64,000 nt of DNA from NCBI GenBank assembly GCA_031292035.1, contig JARLHX010000278.1, forward strand, positions 1 to 64,000, given 5' to 3'. The notes beneath the pieces are model-generated. The model was not told where the DNA came from. It did no database searches and saw only the letters and a program-made list of their open reading frames with translations. The translations under genes were made by a program, and so were the position numbers. The DNA comes from Negativicutes bacterium (GTDB lineage Bacteria > Bacillota_C > Negativicutes > Sporomusales_B > JARLHX01). Positions 43,171 to 53,700 of this stretch are shown piece by piece. Numbering within the stretch: the first letter of the stretch is position 1; every line of letters begins with the position of its first letter.

Positions 43171-44601
43171 TTAAATATCAAAATATAGTTTGAACTCCAT
43201 CGGATGCGGGCGAAGGCGTACGGCATCGATTTCGTTGACATATTTGTAATCGATCCAGGTCTCCAGGAGATCGGGTGTAAAGACACCGCCTTCGAGGAGG
43301 AAGGCGTGGTCGGCTTTCAGGGCTTCGAGAGCGCCTTCCAGCGAGCCGGGCACACTCTTGACTTTGGCTTTTTCCTCAGGTGACATCTCATAGATATTGA
43401 CCTGAAGGGGCCCAAAGCCCTCTTTCACCGGATCAATCTTGTTCTTGATGCCGTCAAGACCGGCCATCAGCATAGCGGCGAAAGCCAGATACGGATTGCA
43501 GCCGGGATCTGGCGGACGAAACTCGATACGCTTGGTCTTGGGATTGGTGGAGTACATCGGGATACGAATGGCGGCGCTGCGGTTACGCGCACTGAAAGCA
43601 ATATTAACCGGAGCCTCATAGCCGGGCACCAGACGCTTGTAGGAATTGACCGTCGGGCTGGTGAGGGCCAAGAGGGCCGAGGCGTGCTTTAAGAGACCGC
43701 CGATATAGTAAAGAGCCGTCTCACTGAGCAGGGCATAACCCTTTTCGTCGAAGAAGATGGGCTTGCCGGCTTTCCAGAGACTCTGGTGGACATGCATCCC
43801 TGAGCCATTGTCGCCAAACAGGGGTTTCGGCATAAAGGTCGCCACTTTATTATTGCGGCGGGCGACATTTTTGACTACATATTTAAACAGCATCAGCTTG
43901 TCGGCCATCGAGGTCAGGGTGTCGAACCGCATATCGATCTCAGCCTGGCCGCCGGTAGCGACCTCGTGATGATGAGCCTCGACCGCCACGCCCAGCTCTT
44001 CTAAGACCATGGACATTTCACTGCGGAGATCATGGGTGGCGTCAGCCGGGGGCACCGGCAGATAGCCCTCTTTGTTGCGAATTTTATAGCCTAAGTTGGG
44101 GCCTTCATCCTTGCCGGTATTCCAGATGGCCTCACTGGAATCCACTTTATAGAACGCGCTGTTTTGGTTCAGATCATAGCGGACATCGTCAAATAGAAAG
44201 AATTCAGCTTCCGGACCCCAGTAGCTGGTGTCGGCGAAAGTGGTAGTTTTGAGAAATGCTTCGGCTTTTTGGGCAACATAGCGGGCGTCCCGGGTGTAGG
44301 GAGCTTTGTCGGGAGAAACCACATTACAGATCAGACTTAAGGTAGGAATGGCCATAAAAGGGTCGATCATCGCAGTGCCAGGATCAGGTATCAGCAGCAT
44401 ATCGCTTTCCTCAATCCCCTGGAAACCTCGGATACTGGAACCGTCGAAACCGGTTCCGTCCACAAAAATGCTTTCGTCAAATTCGCCGATCGGCACAGTC
44501 TTGTGCTGCCAGATACCCGGCATGTCGATGAATTTGTAGTCTACCAGCTTGGCTCCTTTGGCCTTCGCCAGCGCGACTACGTCTTTGGGAGTCATACCCA
44601 T
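43171..44601 (-). CDS. glnA: Glutamine synthetase type I
   Basis: 476 residues from ATG 44601, behind GGAGGAG. It catalyses ATP-dependent amidation of glutamate with ammonia as a dodecamer in the cytoplasm. Signatures are [52 protein letters not shown] and [20 protein letters not shown]. The segment [19 protein letters not shown] aligns with the adenylylation-tyrosine region of type I-beta enzymes (NLYDLPPEE). The length near 470 also fits type I-beta better than I-alpha. Whether the tyrosine is modified cannot be told; no glnE is in the window. It follows a leader with a small ORF. Confidence 0.95.
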   Translation of the reverse strand: MGMTPKDVVALAKAKGAKLVDYKFIDMPGIWQHKTVPIGEFDESIFVDGTGFDGSSIRGFQGIEESDMLLIPDPGTAMIDPFMAIPTLSLICNVVSPDKAPYTRDARYVAQKAEAFLKTTTFADTSYWGPEAEFFLFDDVRYDLNQNSAFYKVDSSEAIWNTGKDEGPNLGYKIRNKEGYLPVPPADATHDLRSEMSMVLEELGVAVEAHHHEVATGGQAEIDMRFDTLTSMADKLMLFKYVVKNVARRNNKVATFMPKPLFGDNGSGMHVHQSLWKAGKPIFFDEKGYALLSETALYYIGGLLKHASALLALTSPTVNSYKRLVPGYEAPVNIAFSARNRSAAIRIPMYSTNPKTKRIEFRPPDPGCNPYLAFAAMLMAGLDGIKNKIDPVKEGFGPLQVNIYEMSPEEKAKVKSVPGSLEGALEALKADHAFLLEGGVFTPDLLETWIDYKYVNEIDAVRLRPHPMEFKLYFDI

Positions 44602-44973
44602 GATTTTCTCCTCCTCTTTTAGTTTTATAAAAAAAAGACGACAAACGTGACAGGTGAAGCACCTGCAACATTTGGCGTCATTGCCAGTGATAAAATTATG
44701 GACTATTATATTCCATACCTCACACAAAATTCCTGCCGGGAAAATAAAAAAATGTCAAAAAGCTGACACTATTTTTTCCCTTGCTAGCGCGCCGCAAATA
44801 AGAAAGGCAGCCTGTCACACTCTAGCGATCGCCGCAGTCGGACCAGGTTACCCCGGACGAAAACGGCGCCCCAGAAGACAAGGTTGCCTCCGTTGCAATC
44901 GACCATATGTTTCACCGCGGCCAGACTTGCCAAACAAGCCGTCCGGGCTGCCCAAGATCAAAACAAGCCTAAC
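44602..44973 (-). other. 372-bp gap between the small ORF and glnA
   Basis: No convincing gene is seen. On the minus strand it carries a TTTTTGACATTTTTTT stretch and a TATAAT (44705-44710) close to glnA, but no well-spaced -35/-10 pair. It may hold the glnA promoter or a long untranslated leader. Confidence 0.4.
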
Positions 44974-45087
44974 TTAGCGGGCCACTACTACTCCGTCCGC
45001 GCCTTTACCCCACAGGTTGAGCAAACACACGATTTGCAGGTGCAGCGGCATCTCCATCAATTCCTCTTCTCTCAAGTGCTCCATCAT
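44974..45087 (-). CDS. Small ORF upstream of glnA
   Basis: 37 residues (or 36 from the next ATG). The ATG at 45087 has AAGGAGG exactly 8 bases upstream, a better site than most real genes here. The product is acidic at first (MMEHLREEELMEMP), then hydrophobic (LHLQIVCLLNLWGKG). The same frame stays open back to ATG 45174, which would give 66 residues across the hairpin, but that start has no ribosome site. The next gene on the strand is glnA, 372 bp on. It might be a regulatory small protein for glutamine synthetase or a leader peptide. No family is recognised. Confidence 0.5.
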   Translation of the reverse strand: MMEHLREEELMEMPLHLQIVCLLNLWGKGADGVVVAR

Positions 45088-45142
45088 CGCAGTGCCCTCC
45101 TTCTTTGTTTTACCACCCAGCCGCGCCAGCCCCATTAAAACA

Positions 45143-45180
45143 CAAAAAACTTCCCTGGATTGGGAAGTCATCATTGACTT
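45143..45180 (-). promoter_or_regulatory. Candidate transcription attenuator (overlapping alternative hairpins)
   Basis: On the minus strand AAGTCA-ATGA-TGACTT (45165-45180) comes first. It shares ACTT with a second hairpin ACTTCCC...GGGAAGT (45149-45168), which is followed by TTTTTT. The two cannot form together, as in antiterminator/terminator pairs. It lies about 30 bases after the predicted start of transcription. Confidence 0.5.
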
Positions 45181-45213
45181 GCGCTCGCTGTGTATTTGTG
45201 TATTTATGTTTTT

Positions 45214-45242
45214 ATTATAGATTTCCCAGTCTTGAATGTCAA
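45214..45242 (-). promoter_or_regulatory. Perfect-consensus sigma-A promoter firing toward the small ORF and glnA
   Basis: On the minus strand TTGACA (45242-45237), a 17-bp spacer and TATAAT (45219-45214). The start is predicted near 45207. A consensus match of this quality is rare and suggests control downstream of initiation, consistent with the hairpins that follow. Confidence 0.85.
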
Positions 45243-45498
45243 TAGATTGGTGGGCGGCGAAAATGTATTTTTCGTGTATTTGTATTGCCAAGCTTTTTGC
45301 CGCTATGTCTGTCAGACATCAATGATACTGCCGAAATTATCGTTTGGCTGAAACCTGATCACGGTGCGACGCAGGGCTTTTGCCATTTCTGTCCAAAGTA
45401 TACAATGGGCGCAACAAAATACCCCTAGCCCTATGGCAAAACAGGCAAATGAGCAAGCGCCTTGCGAATAGGAATGGAACTGCAGGAGGGAATACACC

Positions 45499-46527
45499 AT
45501 GGCCATCATCGATTTACGCAGCGATACCGTCACCAAGCCAACGCGAGAGATGCGCACAGCCATGTTCGAAGCCGAGGTAGGCGATGACGGCTATGGCGAG
45601 GATCCGACCGTAAAAACGCTGGAAGAACTGGCGGCCCGGATGACAGAAAAGGAGGCCGGCCTCTTCGTTACCAGCGGCACCCAGGGAAATCAGCTGGCAG
45701 TCATGGTTCACGCACGAATGTGCGACGAAGTGATCTGCGAGGCGACAGCCCACATGCTCGGCTCGGAGACAGGCGGGATCGCGGCCCTGACAAGAGCCCA
45801 GCCCTATCCGGTGGCAGGAGACCATGGCAAACTGACGCCAGAGCGAATCGAACCAGCCATTCGCAAGAAAAAAATGAATGCCCCGCTTACCTCCCTGATC
45901 ACCGTGGAAAATACCCACAATCACGCCGGCGGCACCTATTATACCCCGGCCGAACTGGCAGCCATCAAAAAACTGGCAGACCAGTATGCCCTGCCGGTCC
46001 ACATGGACGGCGCGAGAATCTTTAACGCGGCGGTCGCCCAGAAGGTTGCCGTGGCCGAACTTGCCAAAAGCGTCGATTCCATGCAAATGTGCCTTTCAAA
46101 AGGCCTTTGCGCCCCGATTGGCTCGGTGCTGGTGGGGACCAGCGACTTCATCGCCCAGGCCCGCCGCTACCGCAGGCTGCTCGGCGGGGGAATGCGGCAG
46201 GCCGGCGTGATCGCCGCCGCCGGAATTGTGGCGCTAGAGACAATGGTCGATCGCCTCGACGAGGATCATCAGCATGCCCGCAAACTTGGTGAGGCCATCG
46301 CCGCAACCCGGCTGGCAGTCGATCTTGCCACCGTGCAGACCAACATCGTCATGGTCGACGTATCACCTCTCGGACTGACGGCAGCCCGCTTTCTCGAACT
46401 TCTTGGCGAGCACGGAATCCGGGCCAATGAAGCTGGCAAACACCAGATTCGCCTGGTCACCCATCACGATATATCCAGCGAGAATATCGATTACGTGATC
46501 GGCATTTTCGCCCGTCTGGCTGGGTAA
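45499..46527 (+). CDS. ltaE: Low-specificity L-threonine aldolase
   Basis: 342 residues, ATG behind GCAGGAGGG. It is a PLP enzyme of fold type I that splits threonine or allo-threonine to glycine and acetaldehyde. It opens with IDLRSDTVTKPTREMRTAMF, the family hallmark, then EVGDDGYGEDPTVKTLEE. HMDGARIFNAAV supplies the PLP-binding Asp and CLSKGLCAPIGSVL the Schiff-base Lys201. It lies 35 bp ahead of a dicarboxylate/amino acid symporter gene, so the two form an uptake and breakdown unit, probably for a neutral hydroxy amino acid. Confidence 0.93.
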   Translation: MAIIDLRSDTVTKPTREMRTAMFEAEVGDDGYGEDPTVKTLEELAARMTEKEAGLFVTSGTQGNQLAVMVHARMCDEVICEATAHMLGSETGGIAALTRAQPYPVAGDHGKLTPERIEPAIRKKKMNAPLTSLITVENTHNHAGGTYYTPAELAAIKKLADQYALPVHMDGARIFNAAVAQKVAVAELAKSVDSMQMCLSKGLCAPIGSVLVGTSDFIAQARRYRRLLGGGMRQAGVIAAAGIVALETMVDRLDEDHQHARKLGEAIAATRLAVDLATVQTNIVMVDVSPLGLTAARFLELLGEHGIRANEAGKHQIRLVTHHDISSENIDYVIGIFARLAG

Positions 46528-46562
46528 CGAAAACCATTCTTGTGCAGGAGGGATCGCTCTAT

Positions 46563-47777
46563 ATGTTTTCTTGGTACACAAAAATGAAGCTGTCCAATAA
46601 GATTTTTCTGGCCATGATCCTCGGCTCTGTGCTGGGAGTCGTCGCCGGACCGCTGGCGACACAGATTGAATGGATCGGCGAGATCTGGCTCAATATGATC
46701 AAGATGGCCGTCATCCCGCTGGTGATGTTCACCATGGTCCAGGGCATTGCCAGTATGGACAATCCGAAAACACTGGGCCGCATTTGGCTGAAAGCCACCG
46801 TCTATTATCTCACTACCACCATCATTGCCGTGATCATCGGCATCGCAACAACCAAGCTCCTCAAGCCAGGCATCGGTTTTGTCTTTGAAAAAAGCACGAA
46901 AACGGTCGAAATCCCCAAACTAGTCGATTTGAAAAGTTTTATGGTCAACCTCTTCTCTGACAATATATTTGTTTCCTTTACAAAGGGAGATATCGTCCAG
47001 GTTCTGATTATCGCCATCATCATCGGCATTGCCCTTGTCCTCATGCCCCGGGAAAAAAGCGCCCCCATCAAAGCATGGTTTGCCTCCATATCCGATTTGG
47101 TTATGGCGATCATCGGCATGATCATGTCATTATCGCCAATCGGCGTATTCTGCCTGATGGCGGCGGCGCTTGGAAAATACGGGCTTGGGTTTCTCGGGAC
47201 CATGTCAAAGCTGATCGGCACCTATTATCTGGCTGCCGCCATTCAGCTTGTCGGCATTTATCTGCTGACGGTGTGGCTGTTTACGCGGATTACCCCCCTG
47301 GCCTTCATGGCCAAGACCGCTAACACCTGGATTTTCACCCTCAGCACCTGCAGCAGCGCGGCCGCCATCCCGATCAGCCTCAAGGTGGCTAAAGAGGAGC
47401 TGAATGTCTCCAATGATGTCGCCGATTTCATCGTGCCCTACGGCACCCAGATGAATCACGACGGAAACGCCATCCTGTTTGGGACAGTGCTGGTCTTTTG
47501 CGCCCAGGCGATCGGGGTCGACTTCTCGGCCATGCAATGGGTGCAGATGGTGCTGCTGGCCGTCATTTTGTCGGCAGGCGGGGGCGGGATCCCCTCCAGC
47601 GGGATCGTCAAATTGATGATCATCGCCCAGGCCTTCACCATGCCGCTGGAGATCATCGTCATGGTCGGCGCCTTCTACCGCCTGTTTGACATGGCAGTCA
47701 CGACCATGAACTGCCTCGGTGACCTGGCCGGCACAGTCATTGTCGACAAATTCGAAAAAGCCAAGAACACCGCCTAA
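46563..47777 (+). CDS. Dicarboxylate/amino acid:cation symporter (DAACS family)
   Basis: 404 residues from ATG 46563, with AGGAGGG upstream. It is a Glt-type sodium-coupled carrier with eight helices and two hairpins. Landmarks are the first helix LSNKIFLAMILGSVLG, the HP1 serine-rich tip TLSTCSSAAAIPISL, the NMDGT-like YGTQMNHDGNAILFG in helix 7 and AGGGGIPSSGIVKL at HP2. The helix-7 motif reads QMNHDG rather than NMDGTA, which argues against pure glutamate specificity. Paired with threonine aldolase, a serine/threonine-like substrate is plausible. It ends in a strong terminator. Confidence 0.88.
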   Translation: MFSWYTKMKLSNKIFLAMILGSVLGVVAGPLATQIEWIGEIWLNMIKMAVIPLVMFTMVQGIASMDNPKTLGRIWLKATVYYLTTTIIAVIIGIATTKLLKPGIGFVFEKSTKTVEIPKLVDLKSFMVNLFSDNIFVSFTKGDIVQVLIIAIIIGIALVLMPREKSAPIKAWFASISDLVMAIIGMIMSLSPIGVFCLMAAALGKYGLGFLGTMSKLIGTYYLAAAIQLVGIYLLTVWLFTRITPLAFMAKTANTWIFTLSTCSSAAAIPISLKVAKEELNVSNDVADFIVPYGTQMNHDGNAILFGTVLVFCAQAIGVDFSAMQWVQMVLLAVILSAGGGGIPSSGIVKLMIIAQAFTMPLEIIVMVGAFYRLFDMAVTTMNCLGDLAGTVIVDKFEKAKNTA

Positions 47778-47789
47778 CGAAAAATAGAG

Positions 47790-47825
47790 AGGCCTGAATC
47801 CCAACTTGGGGATTCAGGCCTTTTG
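47790..47825 (+). terminator. Strong intrinsic terminator after ltaE-symporter
   Basis: AGGCCTGAATCCC and GGGATTCAGGCCT form a 13-bp stem over AACTTG, followed by TTT. It probably also limits minus-strand readthrough. Confidence 0.92.
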
Positions 47826-47875
47826 CATCCCTCAACAGACTGATCAGCAAGCAACCATGCCACTACTCCTTTACA

Positions 47876-48295
47876 TCATGTTTTCCCCATAGCCTTTGCT
47901 ATAAACTCCGCGGAAAAAGTGATGGCGAGCTTGGTTAATTTCTCGCAAAGATGAGGCGGGTTATCTGGACTGAAGCCTTGTGGTCGCAGCTCCCTGCAAA
48001 GCAGGCTGCCAAAGTTCTGCTCAAAATCACCAGAAAACTGGCGGCACAATTCCTCTATTGCTGACCCTTCCAGCCCCGTCTTACTGCCGTAAAGCCCCAC
48101 AAACATCAGCGCCCCCTCGACCAGCCCGCACTGCGTAGCTGATCTTCCGGCGTTTAGCCCAAATGCGGCCTCAAAGACTTGGGGATGAATTTCCGCATGA
48201 AATAGTTCGGACAAAATATGTAATGTTGTAATCGCGCAATTTAGGTCTTGGTTCCAGTAGTAATCATGTACTCGATCATTGATCAATTCCCGCAT
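47876..48295 (-). CDS. C-GCAxxG-C-C family protein
   Basis: 139 residues. The family carries spaced cysteines that suggest a redox or metal site. Here they are visible as LNCAITTLHIL (first Cys), QCGLVEGALMFVG (in place of GCAxxG), GSLLCRELRPQGF and PHLCEKLT. The helical pattern and length fit. The second motif deviates, with Cys-Gly-Leu instead of Gly-Cys-Ala, but keeps the spacing. The function of the family is unresolved; members often sit near redox or metal genes in anaerobes. No partner is evident here. Its terminator may be the one at 47790-47825. Confidence 0.75.
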   Translation of the reverse strand: MRELINDRVHDYYWNQDLNCAITTLHILSELFHAEIHPQVFEAAFGLNAGRSATQCGLVEGALMFVGLYGSKTGLEGSAIEELCRQFSGDFEQNFGSLLCRELRPQGFSPDNPPHLCEKLTKLAITFSAEFIAKAMGKT

Positions 48296-48449
48296 GAAAG
48301 ATCCTCCTGTAGCCGCATTTTATATAGAAACTTCCTGAATCATCCAGGCATTTCCTTCATAAATCAAAACAGCCTGAAAATCGCATAGCAAATCCCCATC
48401 CAAAAACGGTATAATAAACCTATTGCTACAACATTCGGAGGTACCCCAC

Positions 48450-50042
48450 ATGAGCCAACCCAATCTTGCCATCCTCAATGCTAACGTATTTACCGGCTCG
48501 CTTGAGCGGGCCGAGGCTGTCGCCATTGCCGGCGAGCGCATTGTCGCAGTCGGCACCAGTAGAGACATCGCCCGCTTTGTCGGCCCTCATGCCGAGATCA
48601 TCGACGCCGGTGGCGCTTCGCTCCTGCCTGGCTTTATCGACAACCACACCCACTTTATGATGGGGGCCCGCCAGCTCCTGGCTGTCGATCTTCGCACCGC
48701 CCGCTCCCCCGGCGAGTTCGCCGACCGCATCGCCGAGCGGGCCGTGGCCTTGCCAGCCGGACGCTGGCTCACCGGCGGCAACTGGGACCACGAACAGTGG
48801 CCTCACCGCACCCTGCCTGCGAAAATCCTCATCGACCCGATCACACCGTCCACCCCGGTCTTTGTCACCCGGCTGGACCTTCATATGGGGCTGGCCAACA
48901 GCGCGGCCCTCGCCCTTGCCGGCATCGATCGCTTCACCCCCGACCCGCCCGGCGGCCTCATCGAGAGGAATGGCGACGGGGAGCCCACCGGCATCCTGAA
49001 AGACACCGCCATGGACATCGTCCTTGGAGTCATCCCGAAGCCAGGCGCCGACGAAGAAGCCGTGGCCCTCAAGGGCGCCCTCGCTCACGCCGCCGCCCTT
49101 GGCATTACCTCTGTCCAGGACGTCACCTCCTGGGATGACTGGCACACCCTGCAGGCCTGCCACGCCCGCGGCGAACTGACCCTGCGCCTCTACGCCCGCA
49201 CCCCCATCGCCCAGTGGCGCGAGCAGCTAGACTGGCTGGCCGCACACGGCCCGGGAGACTCCTGGCTGCGTCTCGGTGGGGTCAAAGGCTTTGTCGATGG
49301 CTCGCTTGGCTCGACCACAGCCCTCTTCCTCCAGCCCTACAGCGACGCGCCGGACGCGCACGGCCTCCTCATCCACCCGCCTGAAGAGCTGGCCGCCCTC
49401 ATCACCGCCGCCGACGCCGCAGAGCTGCAGCTATCCATCCATGCCATCGGCGACGCCGCCAATCATCTCCTCCTTGATCTCTACGCCGCGGCCGCCGCCA
49501 AAAACGGTCCCCGCGACCGCCGGGCGCGGATCGAACATGCCCAGCATCTCACCCCCGCCGACATCCGCCGCTTTGCCGCCCTCGGGGTCATCGCCTCCGC
49601 CCAGCCCTATCATGCCGCCGACGACGGCCGCTGGGCCGACCGCCGCCTTGGAGCCGAGCGGGTCAAAATGGCCTATCCCTTCCGCTCGCTGCTGGACGCC
49701 GGCGCAGGCCTCACCTTCGGCACTGACTGGCCGGTAGCCCCCCTTGATCCCCTCCTCGGCATCCACGCCGCCGTCACCCGCCAAACCCTGGACGGCAGCC
49801 ATCCGGACGGCTGGGTCCCCGAACAGAAAATCAGCCTCGCCGAGGCCATCCATGCCTATACTGCCGCCAGTGCCTTCGGGGAATTCGCCGAGCAGGACAA
49901 AGGCCGCATCGCCCCTGGCTACCTGGCCGACCTGGTCCTCCTCGACACCGACCTCTTTGCCCTTCCCCCTGCCGACATCGCCCAGGCCCGGGTGGCCTGC
50001 ACCGTCTCTGGCGGCAAAATAATCTACCGGCGGCCGGGCTGA
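48450..50042 (+). CDS. YtcJ-like metal-dependent amidohydrolase
   Basis: 530 residues from ATG 48450, with GGAGG 7 bases upstream; an earlier in-frame start lacks a site. It is an amidohydrolase-superfamily TIM barrel: DNHTHFMMGARQ gives the HxH metal site, LSIHAIGDAANHLLLD and RIEHAQHL later His ligands, and FGTDWPVAPLDPLLGIHAAV the catalytic Asp. The small beta-sandwich is formed from both ends, ending in GRIAPGYLADLVLLDTDLFA. YtcJ-type proteins hydrolyse amide or related bonds of unknown physiological substrates. It is followed by a small membrane protein gene, 47 bp on. Confidence 0.9.
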   Translation: MSQPNLAILNANVFTGSLERAEAVAIAGERIVAVGTSRDIARFVGPHAEIIDAGGASLLPGFIDNHTHFMMGARQLLAVDLRTARSPGEFADRIAERAVALPAGRWLTGGNWDHEQWPHRTLPAKILIDPITPSTPVFVTRLDLHMGLANSAALALAGIDRFTPDPPGGLIERNGDGEPTGILKDTAMDIVLGVIPKPGADEEAVALKGALAHAAALGITSVQDVTSWDDWHTLQACHARGELTLRLYARTPIAQWREQLDWLAAHGPGDSWLRLGGVKGFVDGSLGSTTALFLQPYSDAPDAHGLLIHPPEELAALITAADAAELQLSIHAIGDAANHLLLDLYAAAAAKNGPRDRRARIEHAQHLTPADIRRFAALGVIASAQPYHAADDGRWADRRLGAERVKMAYPFRSLLDAGAGLTFGTDWPVAPLDPLLGIHAAVTRQTLDGSHPDGWVPEQKISLAEAIHAYTAASAFGEFAEQDKGRIAPGYLADLVLLDTDLFALPPADIAQARVACTVSGGKIIYRRPG

Positions 50043-50089
50043 TTACAGCCCGCCGGCATCCTCCCTGAGGATGCGGAAAGGACAGCACC

Positions 50090-50284
50090 ATGCGCAACTA
50101 CTCCCTGTCGGTCAAACTCCTCATCGCCCTCGTTGGCGTCGTCATCCTCGGCAACTCCCTCAACATCATCGACGCCACCTTCGGCACCCACCTGTCGTCT
50201 GCCACCGGCATCTGGTTCGCCGCCGCAGCCGCCATCCTCCTGGTGGCATACATCGTCGTCGCTGTAAAAAACCGCAAAAAATAA
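50090..50284 (+). CDS. Small two-helix membrane protein
   Basis: 64 residues, ATG preceded by GCGGAAAGGA. Hydrophobic helices at about 7-24 and 38-59 are joined by the loop NIIDATFGTHLSSAT. The C terminus is basic (KNRKK), probably cytoplasmic. No family is recognised. Its position 47 bp after the amidohydrolase suggests co-transcription. A hairpin (ACCTGCC / GGCAGGT) starts at the stop codon. Confidence 0.6.
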   Translation: MRNYSLSVKLLIALVGVVILGNSLNIIDATFGTHLSSATGIWFAAAAAILLVAYIVVAVKNRKK

Positions 50285-50334
50285 CCTGCCTTCGCGGCAG
50301 GTGAAAAAAGAAACCACAGATTTGGTTTCTTTCA
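50283..50334 (+). terminator. Hairpins after the small membrane protein
   Basis: ACCTGCC-TTCGC-GGCAGGT is followed by A-rich sequence, then AAGAAACC / GGTTTCTT with TTC. Either could end transcription weakly. The second has the better T tail. Confidence 0.4.
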
Positions 50335-50387
50335 TAAGCAAACAGTCTGCCCTTACAGCAATCTGCTTTCATTTTTTATGGCTATTT

Positions 50388-50594
50388 TTATTCTTCCCCT
50401 AAATAGCAGACAGTCACAACATCTCCGTCATGCATTTTCCGGAAAAATTGCGGCAATGCCTTCTTCGCATAGGCGACCACCAAATCGGTAGTCGATTCAT
50501 GTGGCTCAATGTCGCAGACCACCACCTTCGACAACGAGGTCTTCTTGCGGTTAATGCTGACACGATACTCATAAACACAGTTATCGTTTATCAT
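50388..50594 (-). CDS. Small hypothetical protein
   Basis: 68 residues, ATG 50594 with AAAGGTGG about 13 bases upstream (rather far). The product is soluble, with a mixed alpha/beta pattern (YEYRVSINRKKTSLSKVVVC, then VVAYAKKALPQFFRKM and VVTVCYLGEE). Two cysteines lie in hydrophobic strands and a third near the N terminus. No family is recognised. It is isolated between two terminators and on the strand opposite the amidohydrolase gene. Confidence 0.55.
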   Translation of the reverse strand: MINDNCVYEYRVSINRKKTSLSKVVVCDIEPHESTTDLVVAYAKKALPQFFRKMHDGDVVTVCYLGEE

Positions 50595-50707
50595 TCAATC
50601 TCTGTTCCACCTTTTCCGCTCTTATCCGCATTATACCATACATCCCTTTTACCAGTAACAACATGCTTGTACCGGTAAAAGACAACGCGACCCGCAGCAG
50701 CAGACAA

Positions 50708-50751
50708 AATCAGCCCGGACACCGGATATATCTCCCGGGTCCGGGCTGATT
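50708..50751 (-). terminator. Terminator of the Cache-GGDEF-EAL gene
   Basis: AATCAGCCCGGAC and GTCCGGGCTGATT form a perfect 13-bp stem around an 18-nt loop, followed on the minus strand by TTTGTC. It lies 11 bases after the stop. Confidence 0.8.
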
Positions 50752-50761
50752 TTCATCTCAG

Positions 50762-53700
50762 TTATTTCGCTGCAGCCAGCATTTCAGCGATTTTTTTCGG
50801 CGCAACAGGTCGGCTGAAATAATACCCCTGCATCTTATGGCAGCCCAGCCCCAGGAGGCAATCGCGCTGGAGGGCGGTCTCCACCCCCTCGGCGGTAACC
50901 GCCAGCTGCAGGGTCTCCGACAGGGCCATGATGGCCTTAACGATGGCGCGGTTGTTTAGATCGGTATCAATATCCTGGACAAAGGATTTATCGATTTTCA
51001 GAGTATTAATCGTGAAAGCCTTTAGATAACGCAGCGACGAATACCCAGTCCCGAAATCGTCCAGCGCCAGGCTAATCCCCATGGCCTGCAGTTCGGTGGA
51101 AACCGAATCGGTCAGCTCGGCTTTGGTCATGGCCAGCGTCTCAGTGATCTCCAGCTCCAGCAAAGCAGGCGCCATTTTCGCGTCGGCCAGCGCGGAGCGC
51201 ACCATCGGCAAAAGATTGGGGTCCTGGAACTGATTGGCAGAGAGATTGACCGACATACGGACAGGCGCATATCCGGCCTGCTGCCAGCCCACAGCCTGGG
51301 CGCAGGCTGTCCGGAGGGTCCACTCGCCGATCGGGATCATCAGGCCGGTAGCTTCGGCGATTTCGAGAAAATCGCCCGGGTACAGGAGTCCCCGCGTCGG
51401 ATGCTGCCAGCGAAGCAGCGCCTCCACGCCGATGATCCGGCCGGTCTCGTCCACCTGAGGCTGATAGTGAAGAACAAATTCGCCGTCTTTGATGGCCTGA
51501 TGGAGTCCTGTTTCCAATGAAACCCGGTCCAGCATGGAAATATGGATATCTTCGGTGTAAAAGTGAAACGAATTGTTGCCTTTGCCCTTGGCCTTGTACA
51601 TCGCCATATCGGCGCTCTTGAGCAGGGTGTCGGCGTCCTCGCCGTCCCAAGGGTAAATGGCGATACCGACACTGGTTCCGATATGAAAATCATGTCCCTG
51701 GTAGCGCCAGGGCTCATTCACCGCAGCGATAATCCGCCGGGCCACCGCCACCACCGCGTGCACCTCGTAAGTGCCGGGAATAATCACCGTGAACTCGTCG
51801 CCGCCCATACGGGCCACTGTATCCTGAGATCGCATGCAGCTTTGCAGCCTGCTGGCCACCGTCCGGAGGAATTCATCCCCGGCAGCGTGGCCGAAGGCAT
51901 CGTTGATCCGTTTAAAATTATTCAGATCCAGGAACATCACCGTAAATTTATCATTGGCGCCGGCCGCCTCGACCAGTACCCGGGCCATATCCTGCTGATA
52001 ATACGCCCGGTTGGGCAGTCCGGTCAGGTCGTCATGATAGGCCAGATGCCGGACGGTTTCCTCATGGCGCTTCTGCTCGGTGACATCCAGCGCCAGCACG
52101 GCAAATTGACCGGGCTGAGGACAATAGGCCGCCACCGAATAGAAGCGGTTCAGCTCGCGGGAATGATCGGAAAACGACATCGCCTCGCCGGTCAGGGCCA
52201 CCTTGCCGTATTTTTCGATCCAGTGGGTCTCGGTGTTCGGCACGACCTCCAGCACCGTTCGGCCGATCAGGCGGTCGGCGCTGATATCCACCAGCCGCTC
52301 GAACGCCGGGTTGACCGCCAGGAAGCGGTAGTCCACCGGGTTTCCGGCCGCGTCGCAGATGATCTCATGCAGGGCGAAAGCGTCATGCATATTGTTGAAC
52401 AGCGCCCACAGCGCCCTGTCCTTTTCCGCCAGCAGTTCCCAGTTGGTCTGCAGCTCGTCGAACTGCTGCCTGAGCTCTTCGTCATTGGCAGTCAGCTCCT
52501 CGTGGGCAGCCGCCAGCTCCGCCCGGCTCGCAGCCAGGGCCAGCTCGGCCTCTTTGCGGTCGTTGATGTTCCGTGTGATGGAAAGAATACAGTCCTCACC
52601 AGCCACCGCAATCCGCCTGGCTGACATCAGACCATACTGCACTTTGCCGTCCTTGCGGCGAAATTTAGCTTCCAGGTTGAGCACTTCCCCGTCCTGCTGC
52701 AGCCCAGCCACTAGGCGGGAGCGGTCAGCCGGGTCGGCCCAGATGGAGATGTCCAGCGAGGTTTTGCCGATGACATCTTCGCGGGTGAAGCCGGTCATCC
52801 GGGTGAATCCGCCGTTGCTATCAATATACAGCCCGTCGCGGAGACGATTGATATTGATCGAATCGGGGCTGGTATGAAAGGCTTTGTTGTACTTTTCCTC
52901 GCTCGCCCGCATCAGGGCCTCAGCCTGACGCTCGCGCCGGGTCCGCACCACCAGCCGGCCGGTGTAAAGCAAGATAAAGAGGCTCATCCCCCCGGCTGCC
53001 CCGAAATAAGCAGTCCGGCGGGCAAGCATCGGCGCCAATATCTCCTCTGTCACCCCTACCTGAACGACAAGCGGATAGTCGCTCATTTGGCGATAGCTCA
53101 TCAGACGTACCTCGCCGAAAAACCGGCCGCTGGTACGGAAAAAGCCGGCTGGCGCCTTGGCCAACTCCTCAAATAGCAAAGCCTTTGACATATCAATGCC
53201 CATATCCCTGCTGGTATTAGAAGCCCGGGCGTAGCCGTCGAGGCCCAGCACCCGCACAGTATAGTGCTCGTTGAAATCCATGTCGCGATAAAATTTGGTG
53301 AAATACTCGGGGTTGAGTGAGACGTAGGCAATACCGGCAAAGCTGCCATCCGGATAATTCAGGCGGCGGGACAGGGGAATGGACGAGACGCCGGTTACCC
53401 GGCCGGTAAAGGTCCGGCCGATATAGAGCTGGCCGGTGTCAGCGGTCCTATGGATCTTAACATGCGGCAGATCGGCGAAATTAACCCCAGGCGAAAAAGG
53501 CCGCAGGCTGATTCGAATACCGCCTGTTTCATCCTCCAGCGCCAGCTGAATAGCTAAGGGGTCCTGTCCGATTTGCGAAATCAGGCGGGTAATGGCCGGT
53601 GTCACCGCCTGCGTCCCCTCAAATTCATTCTTCAACAGTAGGAGATACTGGTCATGAGTCTTCAGTATCTGGCGCACATGTTCCTCAAAGGCGCGACTGA

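Larger units (their letters stand above)
45088..45498. other. 411-bp region between divergent units
   Basis: Besides the minus-strand promoter and attenuator, it holds the leader of the threonine aldolase gene. A TATACAAT near 45398-45405 could be its -10 box, but no good -35 is seen. No gene is supported here. Confidence 0.5.
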
